Made by a program: the position numbers and the translations under genes. A DNA stretch of 64,000 bases from Closterium sp. Naga37s-1 (taxonomy: Eukaryota > Streptophyta > Zygnematophyceae > Desmidiales > Closteriaceae), in contig CANJKZ010001148.1 in assembly GCA_947471745.1 (NCBI GenBank), forward strand, positions 879,001-943,000, in the 5' to 3' direction. The notes under the pieces were generated by a model. That model was not told the origin of the DNA, did no database searches, and saw only the letters and a list, made by a program, of their open reading frames with translations. Of the stretch, positions 32,201 through 42,016 are shown piece by piece (within the stretch, counting starts at the first letter, position 1; every line of letters starts with the position of its first letter).

Positions 32201-33004
32201 AGGAGCAGCAGCACCAGCACTGGTAACGGCAGCAGCAGCAGCAACAGTTGGCCGTTGGGTTGCAGAATATTGCAAGGCTGACACGAACCGTCAGCTGTTC
32301 CAAGTATGGGATGCACTCACGCCTGCACCACCGCCAGCAGCAGCAGCAGCAGAAACTGACATAGGCTGTTCGGTTGCAGCAAATCTCAAGGCTGCTGACA
32401 CCAGTCATCAGCTATTCCAATTCCAAGTATGGGATGCACTCACGTCTGCAGCACCCGCATCTTCCTCCCTTCACCATCCCGTTCCCCAGCCCCCAAGGCA
32501 CAACTCCCTGTCACCGTGCATGCATGGTGGCAGCGAGAATGAAATGGAGGACAGGGGCACTAGCACGGGCGTGGATGTGGGCATGCGCATACATGTGGGC
32601 ATGGGCATGGGCATGGCCGACGGCATGAGCAGGGGCGTAGATGAGGAGAAGAGCATGGGTGTGGATGTGGGGATCTATACTGCCATGGACGAGGGCATGA
32701 TTAAGTGCGTGGGCATGGGCATGGCCGAAGGCATGAGAAGGGGCGTAGATGAGGAGAAGAGCATGGGTGTGGATGTGGGCATCTATACTGCCATAGACGA
32801 GGGTATGATTAAGTGCGTGGGCATGGGCATGGTTGAATGCATGCGCGATGGCATGGATGTGGGCATGCTTAAGGGCATGCACGAGGGTATGGGCATGATT
32901 AAGTGTGTGGGCATGGGCAAGGTGGGAGGCATGCCCGAGGGCATGCGTGAGGGCATGGGCATGGGCATGGGCATGGTGGGAGGCATGCCCGAGGGCATGC
33001 ATGA

Positions 33005-33065
<61 letters not shown>

Positions 33066-33512
33066 GTGGGAGGCACGAGCAAGGGCATGGATGAGGGCAT
33101 TGGCGTAGCCATGGCTGAAGGCATGATCACGAGCATGAACAATGACGAGAGCAAGGCCATAGGCACGGGCATGAGCACCCAGACTGCACCTGAACGCATG
33201 TATGATTCGAGCTGCAGCAGCCAAGGCCGTAGCCATTCTTGGTTCTCTGCTGATCTGCATTTGCAGCAGAAGGCACAGGTCCTTTCTAGCAGAATCAGAG
33301 CCTCGGAGCCTGATGGGTTGATGCGTGAACCGACTTTTGTGTCGACTCAAAAGGCAGTCCAGTTCAGCAGGAGCAGAGCGTCGGATGGTGATGGGTCTCT
33401 GCATGGGAATCTAAGAAATTCTCGAAAGGAAGCGAAACCAGATGGATCACAGGAGGAGGATTTGCGGCCAGATGAGCTTCTTGAGGCCATGTGCGGAGGA
33501 TGTTACTTCTAG
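29233..33512 (+). CDS. SANT/Myb-like gene with very long low-complexity last exon (partial model)
   Basis: A probable exon, 29233-29360, encodes G-T-R-Q-W-R-A-V then L-L-P-G-R-D-S-K-A-C-C-N-R-F and L-K-R. This fits the second and third helices of a Myb/SANT repeat, so a DNA- or chromatin-binding role is inferred. A small exon 30125-30160 may follow, then a 3.2-kb open exon from the acceptor at 30354 to the stop at 33512. That exon (about 1050 codons) is tandem repeats: G-G-G-M-L-H-G-G-T, S-L-P-S-H, alanine- and glycine-rich tracts, and M-G-M-G-M runs. The phases of these three pieces do not join, so a splice site is wrong or an exon is missing. The upstream start was not found. Confidence 0.45.
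29406..29481 (+). repeat. Partial duplicate of the Myb-like exon end
   Basis: It repeats GTTGTCAACCGGGGGTTGCTG and on to the donor-side AAGAGG with a few changes. It follows directly after a palindrome-family member at 29376-29405. Confidence 0.75.
32996..33066. repeat. GGCATG hexanucleotide tract
   Basis: Uninterrupted GGCATG units within the large open exon encode Met-Gly dipeptides; the degenerate repeat extends back to about 32580. Confidence 0.9.
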
Positions 33513-33869
33513 TTGAAAAATGTTAATGAGACTAATAAGTTGTGCATATTTGTAATATATATAGCTTCATAGTTTTTTCTACAAAAAAATATCCCCTTTC
33601 ATTGCTTCACAAGGAATTTATGGTTGCAAAGTGCAAATGTAGGACCCGCCGGAAAAAACAGCCCCGGGTTATGTGAGGACCCCCATTTACTAGTACTAAA
33701 CATTATTAGACGCCCCCCCCCCCCCCTTCCCTCCACTTCTTTAGTGTTTTTTTTGTGTGGTTAAGTAATCCCTTGTCAGGCAACTACAACGATTACAATC
33801 ACAACCTACACAATACTCTATGATGCAATACCAAGGCAAGGGCATTCAGCCATCAATACGCACCAAGGC
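33513..33869. other. Spacer between the Myb-like gene and copia G
   Basis: It holds the presumed 3' UTR, a run of 14 C (33713-33726) and no gene. Confidence 0.6.
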
Positions 33870-34483
33870 ACGGGCATGGCACAGAGAGAGGGAGAAGCGG
33901 CTGCTAGGAACTCCATCTCAAACTGCCTGTCCTCTGGGACGTCACAGCCAAGGGCAAACTCACCCCCGGCGGACAGAGGACGGGCAGGCGGAGCAGCCAC
34001 TACACGCGTGGCGAAGTCAAGGCGGCGGGTGGAAGCAAAGTCAGCGACAGCGGCAGTAAGAGCCGAGACAGATGACGGAGAGGCACGAGGGCCGGTGACA
34101 AGAGAGGCGAGAACACGCGAGACAACAGGACGAACAGCACGGTAGTAGTCAGTGATAGGGTGAGCGGAGACAGTGAGAGACGACGTAGGAGGTGGCGGGA
34201 GAACAGACACAGGCGGAGCATGACGAGGACTAAAACGAAACAAGACACTGCGGAGGTCGTCAAAAGGAGACAAGGGACGAGCACGCGAACGACAACGAGT
34301 GGTCCAGTCGTGCGGGAGAACAGGAGGAGGCGACTGTGACTGAGGAGGAGAGAAAACAGCCGGAGTCGAGTCCGGAGGAGGAAACGTAGGGCCGTACGCG
34401 GTAGGAGACTGTGAGTGGACAGGAGGAGCGGAGGGAAGAACAAGGGTTCGAAGGCCACTCACTGGTGGGAACAGCTGCTGCAA
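33818..34483 (-). pseudogene. Copia G linker and RT-start fragment
   Basis: The frame contains G-C-D-V-P-E-D-R-Q-F-E, the conserved block just upstream of RT in this family, then runs into unrelated sequence and stops. A poly-Gln (CAG) repeat at about 34500-34600 separates it from the integrase frame. Confidence 0.75.
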
Positions 34484-34503
34484 AAGTGGCGGCTGCGGCG
34501 AAC

Positions 34504-34536
<33 letters not shown>

Positions 34537-34768
34537 GCTGCTGCGGCGGCTGCTGCTGCGGCGGCGGCTGCTGCTGCTGCTGCCGCTGCTCCTGCTGCTC
34601 CTGCAGGTCCAACTGCCGCAGCTCCTGCCTCTCCTACTCCAACTACTCCCGCTCCTCACGCTCACGTCGGCGAGCAGCCTGGAGACGTGTGTCGTGGCGG
34701 TGGGGAGGCGCAATAGTAGTGCCTCCAGCTCCAGTCTCCTCGGAACTACCACCTCCTGTGCCAGTACC

Positions 34769-36952
34769 TCATGCTCCAGCACCCCCAAAACTAGCACCTC
34801 CAGCGCCAGCACCTCCAGCTCCAGCACCCCCAGGATTAGCACCTCCACCGCCAGCACCTCCAGCTCCAGCACCCCCAGAACTAGCACCTCCAACGCCAGC
34901 ACCTCCAGCTCCAGCACCCCCTGGACAAGCACCTCCAGTGCCAGCACCTCCAGCTCCAGCACCCCTCAAAAGAGCACCCCCAGAAGGAGTACCTCCAGTG
35001 GCAGCACCTCCAGCTCCAACACCCCCGAAGTCCACAGTAACCTGTCGCGGAAGTGCCGAAGGCTGCTGAGGGGACTGTGAGGAGGCCTGCGGGGAGGGAG
35101 ACGCTACCTGACGCGCGACCGAGGGTAGAGGGGTAGCGTGAGACACACCTGACGGGGCAGGACCAGGGGGGGGCGGGGGTACCGGAGTAGCGGGAGCAGG
35201 AGGAGGAGAGGGTGAGAGGAAAAGGGGAGGAGGGGGGACCGGGAGACCTCGACAGGGGTAGCGAGCGTAGTAGGACACGGACTCGTCAAACCGGACGTCA
35301 CGGGAGTCTCCGAACTGGTGGAGGGGTGGGTGGTAAAAGGTGTAGTTGGGAGAGTCCACCGGGAAACCAAGGAAGACACAGGGGATGGCGCGAGCCGAGA
35401 GCTTGTCCGCAGAGGTGTCGCGGACAAGCGCAAGGCAGCCCCAGACACGAAAGGCCGACCCACCACCAGGGGACCCGGTCCAAAGACTGGTCAGTGAAGC
35501 CTCTGGCCGCGAGACACGCGGCTGGAGATTCAGCTGGTGGGCGGCGTAGCGAACCGCGTAGGGCCACAGAAAATGGGGCGCACGGGCATGGATCATGGAC
35601 GTGCGGGCGATATCCATGACCAAGCCAATGCGGCGCTCAGCAACCCCATTCTGCTGTGGGGACTCCGGAAGCGTCCAGGACTGTGAGATGCCCTGTTTGC
35701 CGCAGAATCCACGAAGAATGCCGGAGCGAAACTCGCCCCCACGGTCGGAGTGGAGACAGGAGACACGACTGCCACGAGTGCCCTCAGTGGCCAGCAGCCA
35801 CCGGATCAACGTAGAAGTCACCTCGGACTTCTTCGCGAGAGGAAACACCGTGGTGTACCTGGAGTAGTCGTTGACAACCACCAGAAAGTAGTGCTCCCTC
35901 TCAGGTCCCTGCGTAGGGGCAGGGCCCCAGACGTTCAAGTGGAGGGTCTGGAAAGGAGCAGTAGCCGGACGAAGGGAGGAGGAGTGCGGAGTGGCGCGCA
36001 GGCGGCCAGCGACGCAAGGAGTGCACAGCAGTGCAGGCGAGGGAGGGAGCGACGCAAAGACGCGAGGGAGACCCGAGACAAGACGGTGACTAGCCATGCT
36101 GCGGAGGCGGGGGATCGACGGGTGGCCAAGACGGTGGTGCCACAAGACGGTCGGGTGGGCGAGAGACCGACAGGAGCAAGACGCAGCAACCTGACCTGAC
36201 GCAGCAACCTGACTACACACAGCAACCGGAGGGGACGCATCAATCTGACCGGACTCTGCTACCTGGGGGGACGCAATTACCTGGCCGAACTCTGCTACCT
36301 GGTGGGACGCAGTGTGCAGAACGAAGAGACCCGAGTGGGGCTCCCTGGTGAATGTGGCAAGAAGTGCCACGGTGGAAGCATCCGTACAGTTCGCCGTCCT
36401 CCCGTGCGCAGGAAAAGTGACGGTGATCCCACGGTCCTGAAGGTATCCAACACCCACCAAGTTCCGAGAGAACGAGGGGATGTAGAGACCAGTGAGGAAA
36501 CCAGAAGGGACAGCCAGGCACGGGAGAGTGGTCGAGCTGCGAGCGACTGCTGGTCCTGAAGTAGGATCAGCCGAGGCAACTGGGACTGGAGCCGAAAGAG
36601 GTGTGACAGTGGTGTGGTCGTGAAAGAAGCACTGAGACGCGCCTGAGTGCAGCGTGAAGGAGAGCGACGCGACAGCAGTCGTCACGGCTGGACTAGTGAC
36701 TACACAAGCACCTACACTAAAAGCACAAGTACCTTTACTAGCAACAGGCAAAGGTTGTAGGCTAGGTACACGCAAGCCAAGAGACCCATACGTGACAGAA
36801 TAAACAACATCCATAGACATATCAAACACGGGGTAACCACTGCGAGACAGACCGGGCCAGATCGATGGCCTCGACTCAAACCCAAAACGCTCATGGTAGA
36901 GGTCGTCGAGGCGACTATAGCAGCGCTGTGCAGCCAACGTTACCCGAACCAC
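34769..36952 (-). CDS. Copia G protease-integrase frame
   Basis: The 727-codon frame begins at a GTG, after the gag zinc-knuckle region. The protease loop reads L-H-S-G-A (Asp replaced by His). The pre-integrase finger W-H-H-R-L-G-H is followed by an integrase core where two Asp positions read N-V-W-G-P and V-N-D-Y, while H-S-D-R-G-G-E-F and N-G-V-A-E-R are normal. A Gly/Ala-rich linker ends it. Despite the long open frame, the catalytic changes suggest a dead copy. A Gln-rich start at 37109 (minus) with one internal stop precedes it. Confidence 0.8.
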   Translation of the reverse strand: MVRVTLAAQRCYSRLDDLYHERFGFESRPSIWPGLSRSGYPVFDMSMDVVYSVTYGSLGLRVPSLQPLPVASKGTCAFSVGACVVTSPAVTTAVASLSFTLHSGASQCFFHDHTTVTPLSAPVPVASADPTSGPAVARSSTTLPCLAVPSGFLTGLYIPSFSRNLVGVGYLQDRGITVTFPAHGRTANCTDASTVALLATFTREPHSGLFVLHTASHQVAEFGQVIASPQVAESGQIDASPPVAVCSQVAASGQVAASCSCRSLAHPTVLWHHRLGHPSIPRLRSMASHRLVSGLPRVFASLPPSPALLCTPCVAGRLRATPHSSSLRPATAPFQTLHLNVWGPAPTQGPEREHYFLVVVNDYSRYTTVFPLAKKSEVTSTLIRWLLATEGTRGSRVSCLHSDRGGEFRSGILRGFCGKQGISQSWTLPESPQQNGVAERRIGLVMDIARTSMIHARAPHFLWPYAVRYAAHQLNLQPRVSRPEASLTSLWTGSPGGGSAFRVWGCLALVRDTSADKLSARAIPCVFLGFPVDSPNYTFYHPPLHQFGDSRDVRFDESVSYYARYPCRGLPVPPPPLFLSPSPPPAPATPVPPPPPGPAPSGVSHATPLPSVARQVASPSPQASSQSPQQPSALPRQVTVDFGGVGAGGAATGGTPSGGALLRGAGAGGAGTGGACPGGAGAGGAGVGGASSGGAGAGGAGGGGANPGGAGAGGAGAGGASFGGAGA

Positions 36953-37899
36953 CAGGGCCCCACGGCTGCTGAGGGCGCCACTGCTGCTAAGGGCGCCACT
37001 GCTGCTGAGGGTGCCACTGCTGCTGAGGGCGCCACTGCTGCTGATGTTCCCACTGCTGAAACTGCCGCTGCTGCTGTCCCTGCTGCTGGAGAACTCTAGT
37101 GGACGCCATGGTAAAGGCTAGCGGGGTGCAGGAGCGGCAGGTTAAGAGCGACTGGAGCTAGGAGCGAGGAGTGAGAACAGCTAGGAGCGCCAGGTGAAAC
37201 TAGGCGAGGAACGGCTGGAGCACAGAGCAAACTGAGCTGGGAGCGAGGAGCGAGAACAGCTAGGAGCGCCAGGTGAAACTAGGCGAGGAACTGCCAGAGC
37301 ACGGAGCAAACTGAGCTAGAAGCGACTGGAACGAGGAACGGTTGGAGTGAGGCACGGTTGGAGCGAGAAACGTCAGGTTAGAAACTACGGGCTCGATGAG
37401 CGGCTGGAGCGAGGAGCGAGAACAGCTAGGAGCACCAGGTGAAACTAGGTGAGGAACGGCCGGAGCACGGAACAAACTGAGCTGGGAGCGAGGAGCGAGA
37501 ACAGCTAGGAGCGCCAGGTGAAACTAGGCGAGGAACGGCCGGAGCACGGAGCAAAGTGAGCTAGAAGCGACTGGAGCAGGAACGGCTGGAGTGAGACACG
37601 GCCGAAGCTAGAAACGGCAGGCTAGAAACAACGGGCTCGAGGAGTAGCTGGAGCGAGGAGCGTGAACAACTAGGAGCGCCAGGTGAAACTAGGCGAGGAA
37701 CGGCCGGAGCACGGAGCGAGAACAACTAGGAGCGCCAGGTGAAACTAGGACTAGGAGTAGCGGCCTCCAGCCGCGGCAGAACAGGGAACCTAGTGAAGGA
37801 ACGGTAGGGAACGGGAAAACCGACGGTGAGAAAGCCCGAGAACGGCCTGCTACGGGCCGTGGCGCGCTAGAGGTGCCAGCCACTGCAAGAGGTGCCAGT

Positions 37900-38090
37900 G
37901 GGCGGCTAGAAGGAGGTGGGGGCGGCTAGGAGGAGGTGTGGGCGGCTAGGAGGAGGTGTGGGCGGCTATGAGGAGGTGTGGGCGGCTAGGAGGAGGTGTT
38001 GGCGGCTAGGAGGAGGTGTGGGCGGCTAGGAGGAGGTGTGGGCGGCTAGGAGAAGGTGTGGGCGGCTAGGAAGAGGTATGTGAGGCGCGT
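37900..38090. repeat. 20-bp minisatellite in copia G leader
   Basis: About nine copies of GGCGGCTAGGAGGAGGTGTG lie between the 5' LTR and the coding region. Confidence 0.9.
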
Positions 38091-38259
38091 TTCTGGCTGG
38101 GGCGCGCATGTCTGGCCAGGGGCGCGTGTTCCTGGCTGGGGTGCGCGTTCCTGGGCAAGGGCGCGCGCTGCTATGCCCGGGTGGCGCGCGCTGCTCTGCT
38201 AGGGCGCGCGCTGCCCTTCACGTTGGCGCGCGCTGCACTGCAGGGGTGCGCGTTCCTCT

Positions 38260-38540
38260 GCACGGGCGACGCGACGGGCTGGGGCAAGGAGCACGGGCGA
38301 TGCGACGGGCTGGGGCAGGGCGCACAGGCGACGCACGGGCTGGGGCAGGGCACACGGGCTACGCGACGGGCTAGGGCAGGGCGCACGGGCGACGCGACGG
38401 GCTGGGGCAGGGCGCACGGGCGACGCGATGGGCTGGGGCAGGGCGCACGGGCTACGCGATGGGCTAGGGCAGGGCGCACGGGCGACGCGTCGGGCTGGGG
38501 CAGGGCGCACGGGCGACGCTACGGGCTGGGGCAGGGCGCA
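38260..38540. repeat. About 31-bp minisatellite in copia G leader
   Basis: Repeated CGACGCGACGGGCTGGGGCA units give long open frames in all registers; these are not genes. Confidence 0.85.
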
Positions 38541-38721
38541 CGCTATGCTAGGGCGCGGGCTGGGCGCGGGCTGAGCGTGGGCTCGCACTAGGTTAGGGCG
38601 TGGGCTCTAGGGTCGCGCGGAAACGGGCTAGGAGGGAGGGCGGAACCTAGGGCGTGAGGCGCCACGGACGGAGCGGGCTAGGCTAGGCGAGGCGAGGGAA
38701 CGAACCTAAGGCGTCATACCA

Positions 38722-38851
38722 TCTCAAAAAGTACGCAGAACGGAATGGTTGATTAGGAAAGGTGGTGGGTACAAATGCAAACCCTAACAACCTATACTCT
38801 CTAATGCATGCATCACTATAGCCTATAACATACAAATATATATGTTTGACA
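38722..38851 (-). repeat. 5' LTR of copia G
   Basis: About 130 bp, sharing the short-LTR family blocks and ending TTTGACA on the plus strand; its inner end has lost the canonical TG (reads TCTCA). Confidence 0.75.
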
Positions 38852-40110
38852 CCTACGTCAACGAGGTTCCCCCTCCAGAAGCGAACATAGTCGATGGCAT
38901 GTGGATTTTAAGGGTGAAGCGGCCGCCGGGTTCTCTGCCTGCCTTCAAGGCGCGTTACGTTGCACGAGGCTTCAGTCAGCGACAGGGGGTCGACTTCTTC
39001 CAGACTTTCTCCCCCACCCCGAAGATGTCCACTCTTCGGGTGTTACTGCATGTTGCAACACAGCGTGACTACGAGCTCCACTCGCTTGACTTCAGCACAG
39101 CTTTCTTGCAGGACAGCCTTCACGAGGAGATCTGCCTGCGCCACCCACCTGGCTTCACTGGGTCGTTTCCTGAGGGTACCAAGTGGAGCCTTCGGCGGCC
39201 AGTCTACGGTCTCCGTCAGGCGCCCCGCGAGTGGCACGACACTCTGAGGACTACACTTGCGGCTCTAGGGTTTGCTCCTTCGACTGCTGACCCGTCGCTG
39301 TTTCTGCGCACCGACCCTTCTCTGCCGCCGTTCTACATCCTCATGTACGTCGACGACTTGGTCTTTGCTACTGCCGACACTGAGGCACTGACCCTTGTGA
39401 AGTCAGAGCTGTAGAAGAGACACACCTGCACTGACATGGGTGAGCTGCACAGCTATCTTGGCTTGCAGATCACCCGGGACAGAGCACGGCACACCATCAC
39501 TGTGACTCAGTCACACATGGTGCACCAGGTCCTTCAGCGCTTCGGCTTCCAGTTCTCCTCGCCACAGTCCACTCCTCTGCCTAGTGGCCACTCGCTCTCA
39601 GCTCCACCTTCGGACGAGTCCGTAGAGCTGAGTAGGCTGCCTCATGTACCTAATGACTTGCACTCGACCTGACCTCGCGTACCCTCTCAGCATCCTGGCA
39701 CGCTACGTTGCGCCCGGGAGACACCGACCAGAGCACTGGCGGGCTGCTAAGAGGGTGCTGCATTACTTGTGCAGTACATCGGGCATGGGGCTTGTGCTTG
39801 GAGGACGGGGCTCAGTTGTACTCACTAGACACTCTGACGCTTCTTGGGCCGATGACCAGGCGACTCAGCGGTCGTCACAGGGTTACACTTTCAGTGTCGG
39901 CTCTGGTTTTGTCTCCTGGAGGTCCACCCGCTCGTCTTCTGTTCTCAGCTCTAGTTGTGAGGCTGAGATCTATGCGGGGGCCATGGCTGCACATGAGTTA
40001 CACTGGCTGACCTACTTGCTGACAGACTTGGGTGAGCGGCCTCGTTCTACTCCGGTTCTGTACGTTGACAACAAGGTCTCGATTGCCTTGTGTCGGGAGC
40101 AGAGACTGTG
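38852..40110 (+). pseudogene. Copia F fragment (RT and RNase H)
   Basis: This plus-strand piece starts inside the RT region (Y-V-N-E-V-P-P-P) directly after the copia G LTR and ends inside RNase H. RT keeps Y-V-D-D. A TAG at 39412-39414 and a frameshift near 39630 (part of the P-D-L-V-G-C-L block missing) break it; RNase H continues at 39644-40100 with S-W-A-D-D and S-C-E-A-E-I-Y. It is very similar to copia A and lies opposite to both neighbours, so it came by rearrangement or by insertion of its neighbours. Confidence 0.85.
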
Positions 40111-40697
40111 CGGAGATAACTACTACAACGGGAGCTAGACTACGGGCTAGGCACGGGTGCTCGTGTGATCTCTGCGTTCTTTGGTCCTTAGTCGTTTTCC
40201 TAGGCAGCGTGTGGTGCAAAGGCGCGCAAGGCAGCGGGGCGTGCGGCGTGCGGGGCAGCGGGTTTGCGGGGCGCTTAGGACGAAGGTGCGCGCAGCAGCA
40301 GCGCGCGTGGCAACGGTGCGCGGGGCAGCAGGGCAGTCGGGCAGCGGAGCAGCGGGGCGCACAGGACAAAGGCGCGCGCGGCAACAGCGCGTGTGGCAAG
40401 AGCGCGCGGGGCAGCGGGGCAGCGGGGCGCGGGTAACGGTCGCGCATGTGGCAGTAAAACGTGCTATGCGAAGCGCGTGAGGGGCAGCGAGAGGGGGGTC
40501 GACCTAACCTAACCTAGGTTCGATAGTAGGTCCGGCAGTCGATCCCAACCTAGCCTCCGAAACCATGTCAGAAAGTGGGAGAGAAGAATGACTAGAAAGG
40601 ATGGGTACAAGCAAAGATGTATGAAACCCTAAATGGGTTGTACTCCACAAGAGCTACCCCCCTACAGCCTAAAGAAAATATGGAATACAATCTGACA
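40111..40697 (-). mobile_element. Copia E fragment: 5' LTR and leader
   Basis: The 132-bp LTR (40566-40697) with a primer-site remnant TGGTTTCGGAGGC beside it is followed, on the minus strand, by a GC-rich leader like those of copia D and G. Nothing coding remains. Confidence 0.7.
40566..40697 (-). repeat. 5' LTR of copia E
   Basis: Ends TGTCA...TGACA; 132 bp; the conserved internal blocks of the short-LTR family are present. Confidence 0.8.
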
Positions 40698-40933
40698 TCC
40701 TACCGACAGGAGGGAGAGGTGGAGACATTCGAAGGGTGGGGAAGCTTTTGAGAATGCTTTTGAGTCGGCTCAAAAGCAAAATCTCTCCTTGAGGCCACCA
40801 GTATGCCTAGATCCTGCCGACAGGAGGGAGAGGTGGAGGGGTTTGAGGGGTGGGGAAGGAGGACGCGAAAGGAGAAGGAGGCAGCAAGTTAAACCTTGCG
40901 TCTATTTTCTTGTCGACTCAAAAATAGACTCAT
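40698..40933. other. Host spacer with a tandem duplication and two palindromes
   Basis: A unit starting CCGACAGGAGGGAGAGGTGG occurs at about 40701 and 40818. Palindrome-family members lie at 40755-40778 and 40900-40929. A related copy of its last part follows copia D at 59243-59296. Confidence 0.7.
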
Positions 40934-40938
40934 CAGGG

Positions 40939-41058
40939 TGTCAGAATACGAAACAGGAATGATTCACTAAGCAGGAAATATGGTACACGTACTAACCCTA
41001 ACAAGGGTTGTACCCTATAAGGGGTGACCCTGTACAGCCTAACAATGTATGTTTGACA
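40939..41058 (-). repeat. 3' LTR of copia D
   Basis: It starts TGTCAGAATACG and ends GTTTGACA, the same length as 59118-59237. The CACCCCCATAGG beside it is the minus-strand polypurine tract. Confidence 0.9.
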
Positions 41059-41316
41059 CACCCCCATAGGCGAAGTGGGGAACAACAAGAGGTCACAAGA
41101 CCAGTCAAGAGAAGAAACAAAGAACAAAGCTCAGGGTGGATCTCAAGGACACCACACATTCCGAGCACAAGCAAGCGGCCACAAGGCTAGTTCACACGCA
41201 GTTTTATAATAGAGCAAGCAGTACAATGATTACAACCTAGTAACCAGAGACATGCAGGTTTATATATCAAAGTACAAGGCAAAATCAAGAGACAAGCAGT
41301 GTTGGCCCGTGTGGCC
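41059..41316 (-). pseudogene. Copia D 3' UTR and RNase H tail
   Basis: This holds the polypurine tract, 3' UTR (similar to 9006-9210) and the codons around A-N-T-A of the RNase H C-terminus, cut at 41316 by gypsy B. Confidence 0.7.
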
Positions 41317-42000
41317 TGTCACATTTATGTGAATGTGAACGGGATAGTGAGGAGAGAAGGGGGGGTGTATAAATTGTATATACTGTACATAGCGCGGAAG
41401 GCATTGCCGAGGATGGGAGGCGAAGGGTCAAAGTGGGGGTTTGAGGTTTGCGGGGAGGCAAGTGGGCGCGAGGGAGGTTGACGTCTGCCGAAGCGAAGGG
41501 TTGGGAATTGCATGGGGAGTGGACAGGGCGGGACTTACGTAAGTGGCAGGTGGGCAAGGGCTGAAACTACAGCGCTTGGCAACGGCAGGGCCAGCAGGTT
41601 ACCATGTCAGCACGGATGGGTGCTCGTATGCATGTGCGCTTGCTTTCGTATGTGTGCAGGTGTGCTCCAAGGAGCCAGTTGGAACAGCACAGTGTCAGCT
41701 GGAGGGAGAGAAGCAAGAGGCGGGCAACAGAGGCAGTTGGCAGGATGGTTGCTAGTCTGTTCCAAGGCTATGTTAGCTGCTGAGGACAGGCAAGGGTAGG
41801 CAGGGCAAACGAGGCGGAGGCCAGACTGGTAGATAGGAGGTACCTTGTGGTAGCTATCCTCAATGCTTGTATGTTTCCTTTATAACACGAATTTCTTGCA
41901 TCACGACGAGCAAGTAGTGAGGAGAAGGAGATATTACAAGCTGGAGATGTAAAGTCAGAGAGCGAAGCATGTTAAGAGAAGGAGCTTAGGGCTCATCACA
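41317..42000 (+). repeat. 5' LTR of gypsy B
   Basis: 684 bp, TGTCACATTT...CATCACA, nearly identical to 55199-55882, so the insertion is recent. A TATA box TATAAAT lies at 41368-41374 with GTATATAC just after it. Confidence 0.93.
41368..41374 (+). promoter_or_regulatory. TATA box in gypsy B LTR
   Basis: TATAAAT about 50 bp into the LTR; the same motif is at 55250-55256 in the 3' LTR. It is the likely core promoter of the element. Confidence 0.5.
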
Positions 42001-42016
42001 TACAAGCATTCAGTGG

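Larger units (their letters stand above)
33870..38851 (-). mobile_element. Ty1/copia retrotransposon G, 3'-truncated
   Basis: On the minus strand it has a 5' LTR (38851-38722), a primer site TGGTATGACGCC just inside it, a long repetitive leader (38720-37110), protease and integrase (36952-34769), and the start of the RT region, ending near 33870. Most of gag, the RT catalytic half, RNase H and the 3' LTR are absent. The leader has several tandem repeats: an irregular GAGCGAGAACAGCTAGGAGC family (37140-37750), a 20-bp unit (37900-38090) and a unit of about 31 bp (38260-38540). Confidence 0.85.

Noticed and set aside
31789-32316. Leucine-rich minus-strand frame
   Set aside because: It is produced by the CAG/AGG repeat of the large plus-strand exon; pure repeat artefact.
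32511-33404. 297-codon His/Ala-rich minus-strand frame
   Set aside because: It is the complement of the GGCATG repeat. Open frames occur in all registers there.
37140-37750. Possible satellite array
   Set aside because: Irregular units confined to the leader of copia G; better described as leader repeats.
41299-41799. Small frames duplicated at 55394-55681
   Set aside because: They lie in the gypsy B LTRs; the duplication is the LTR pair.
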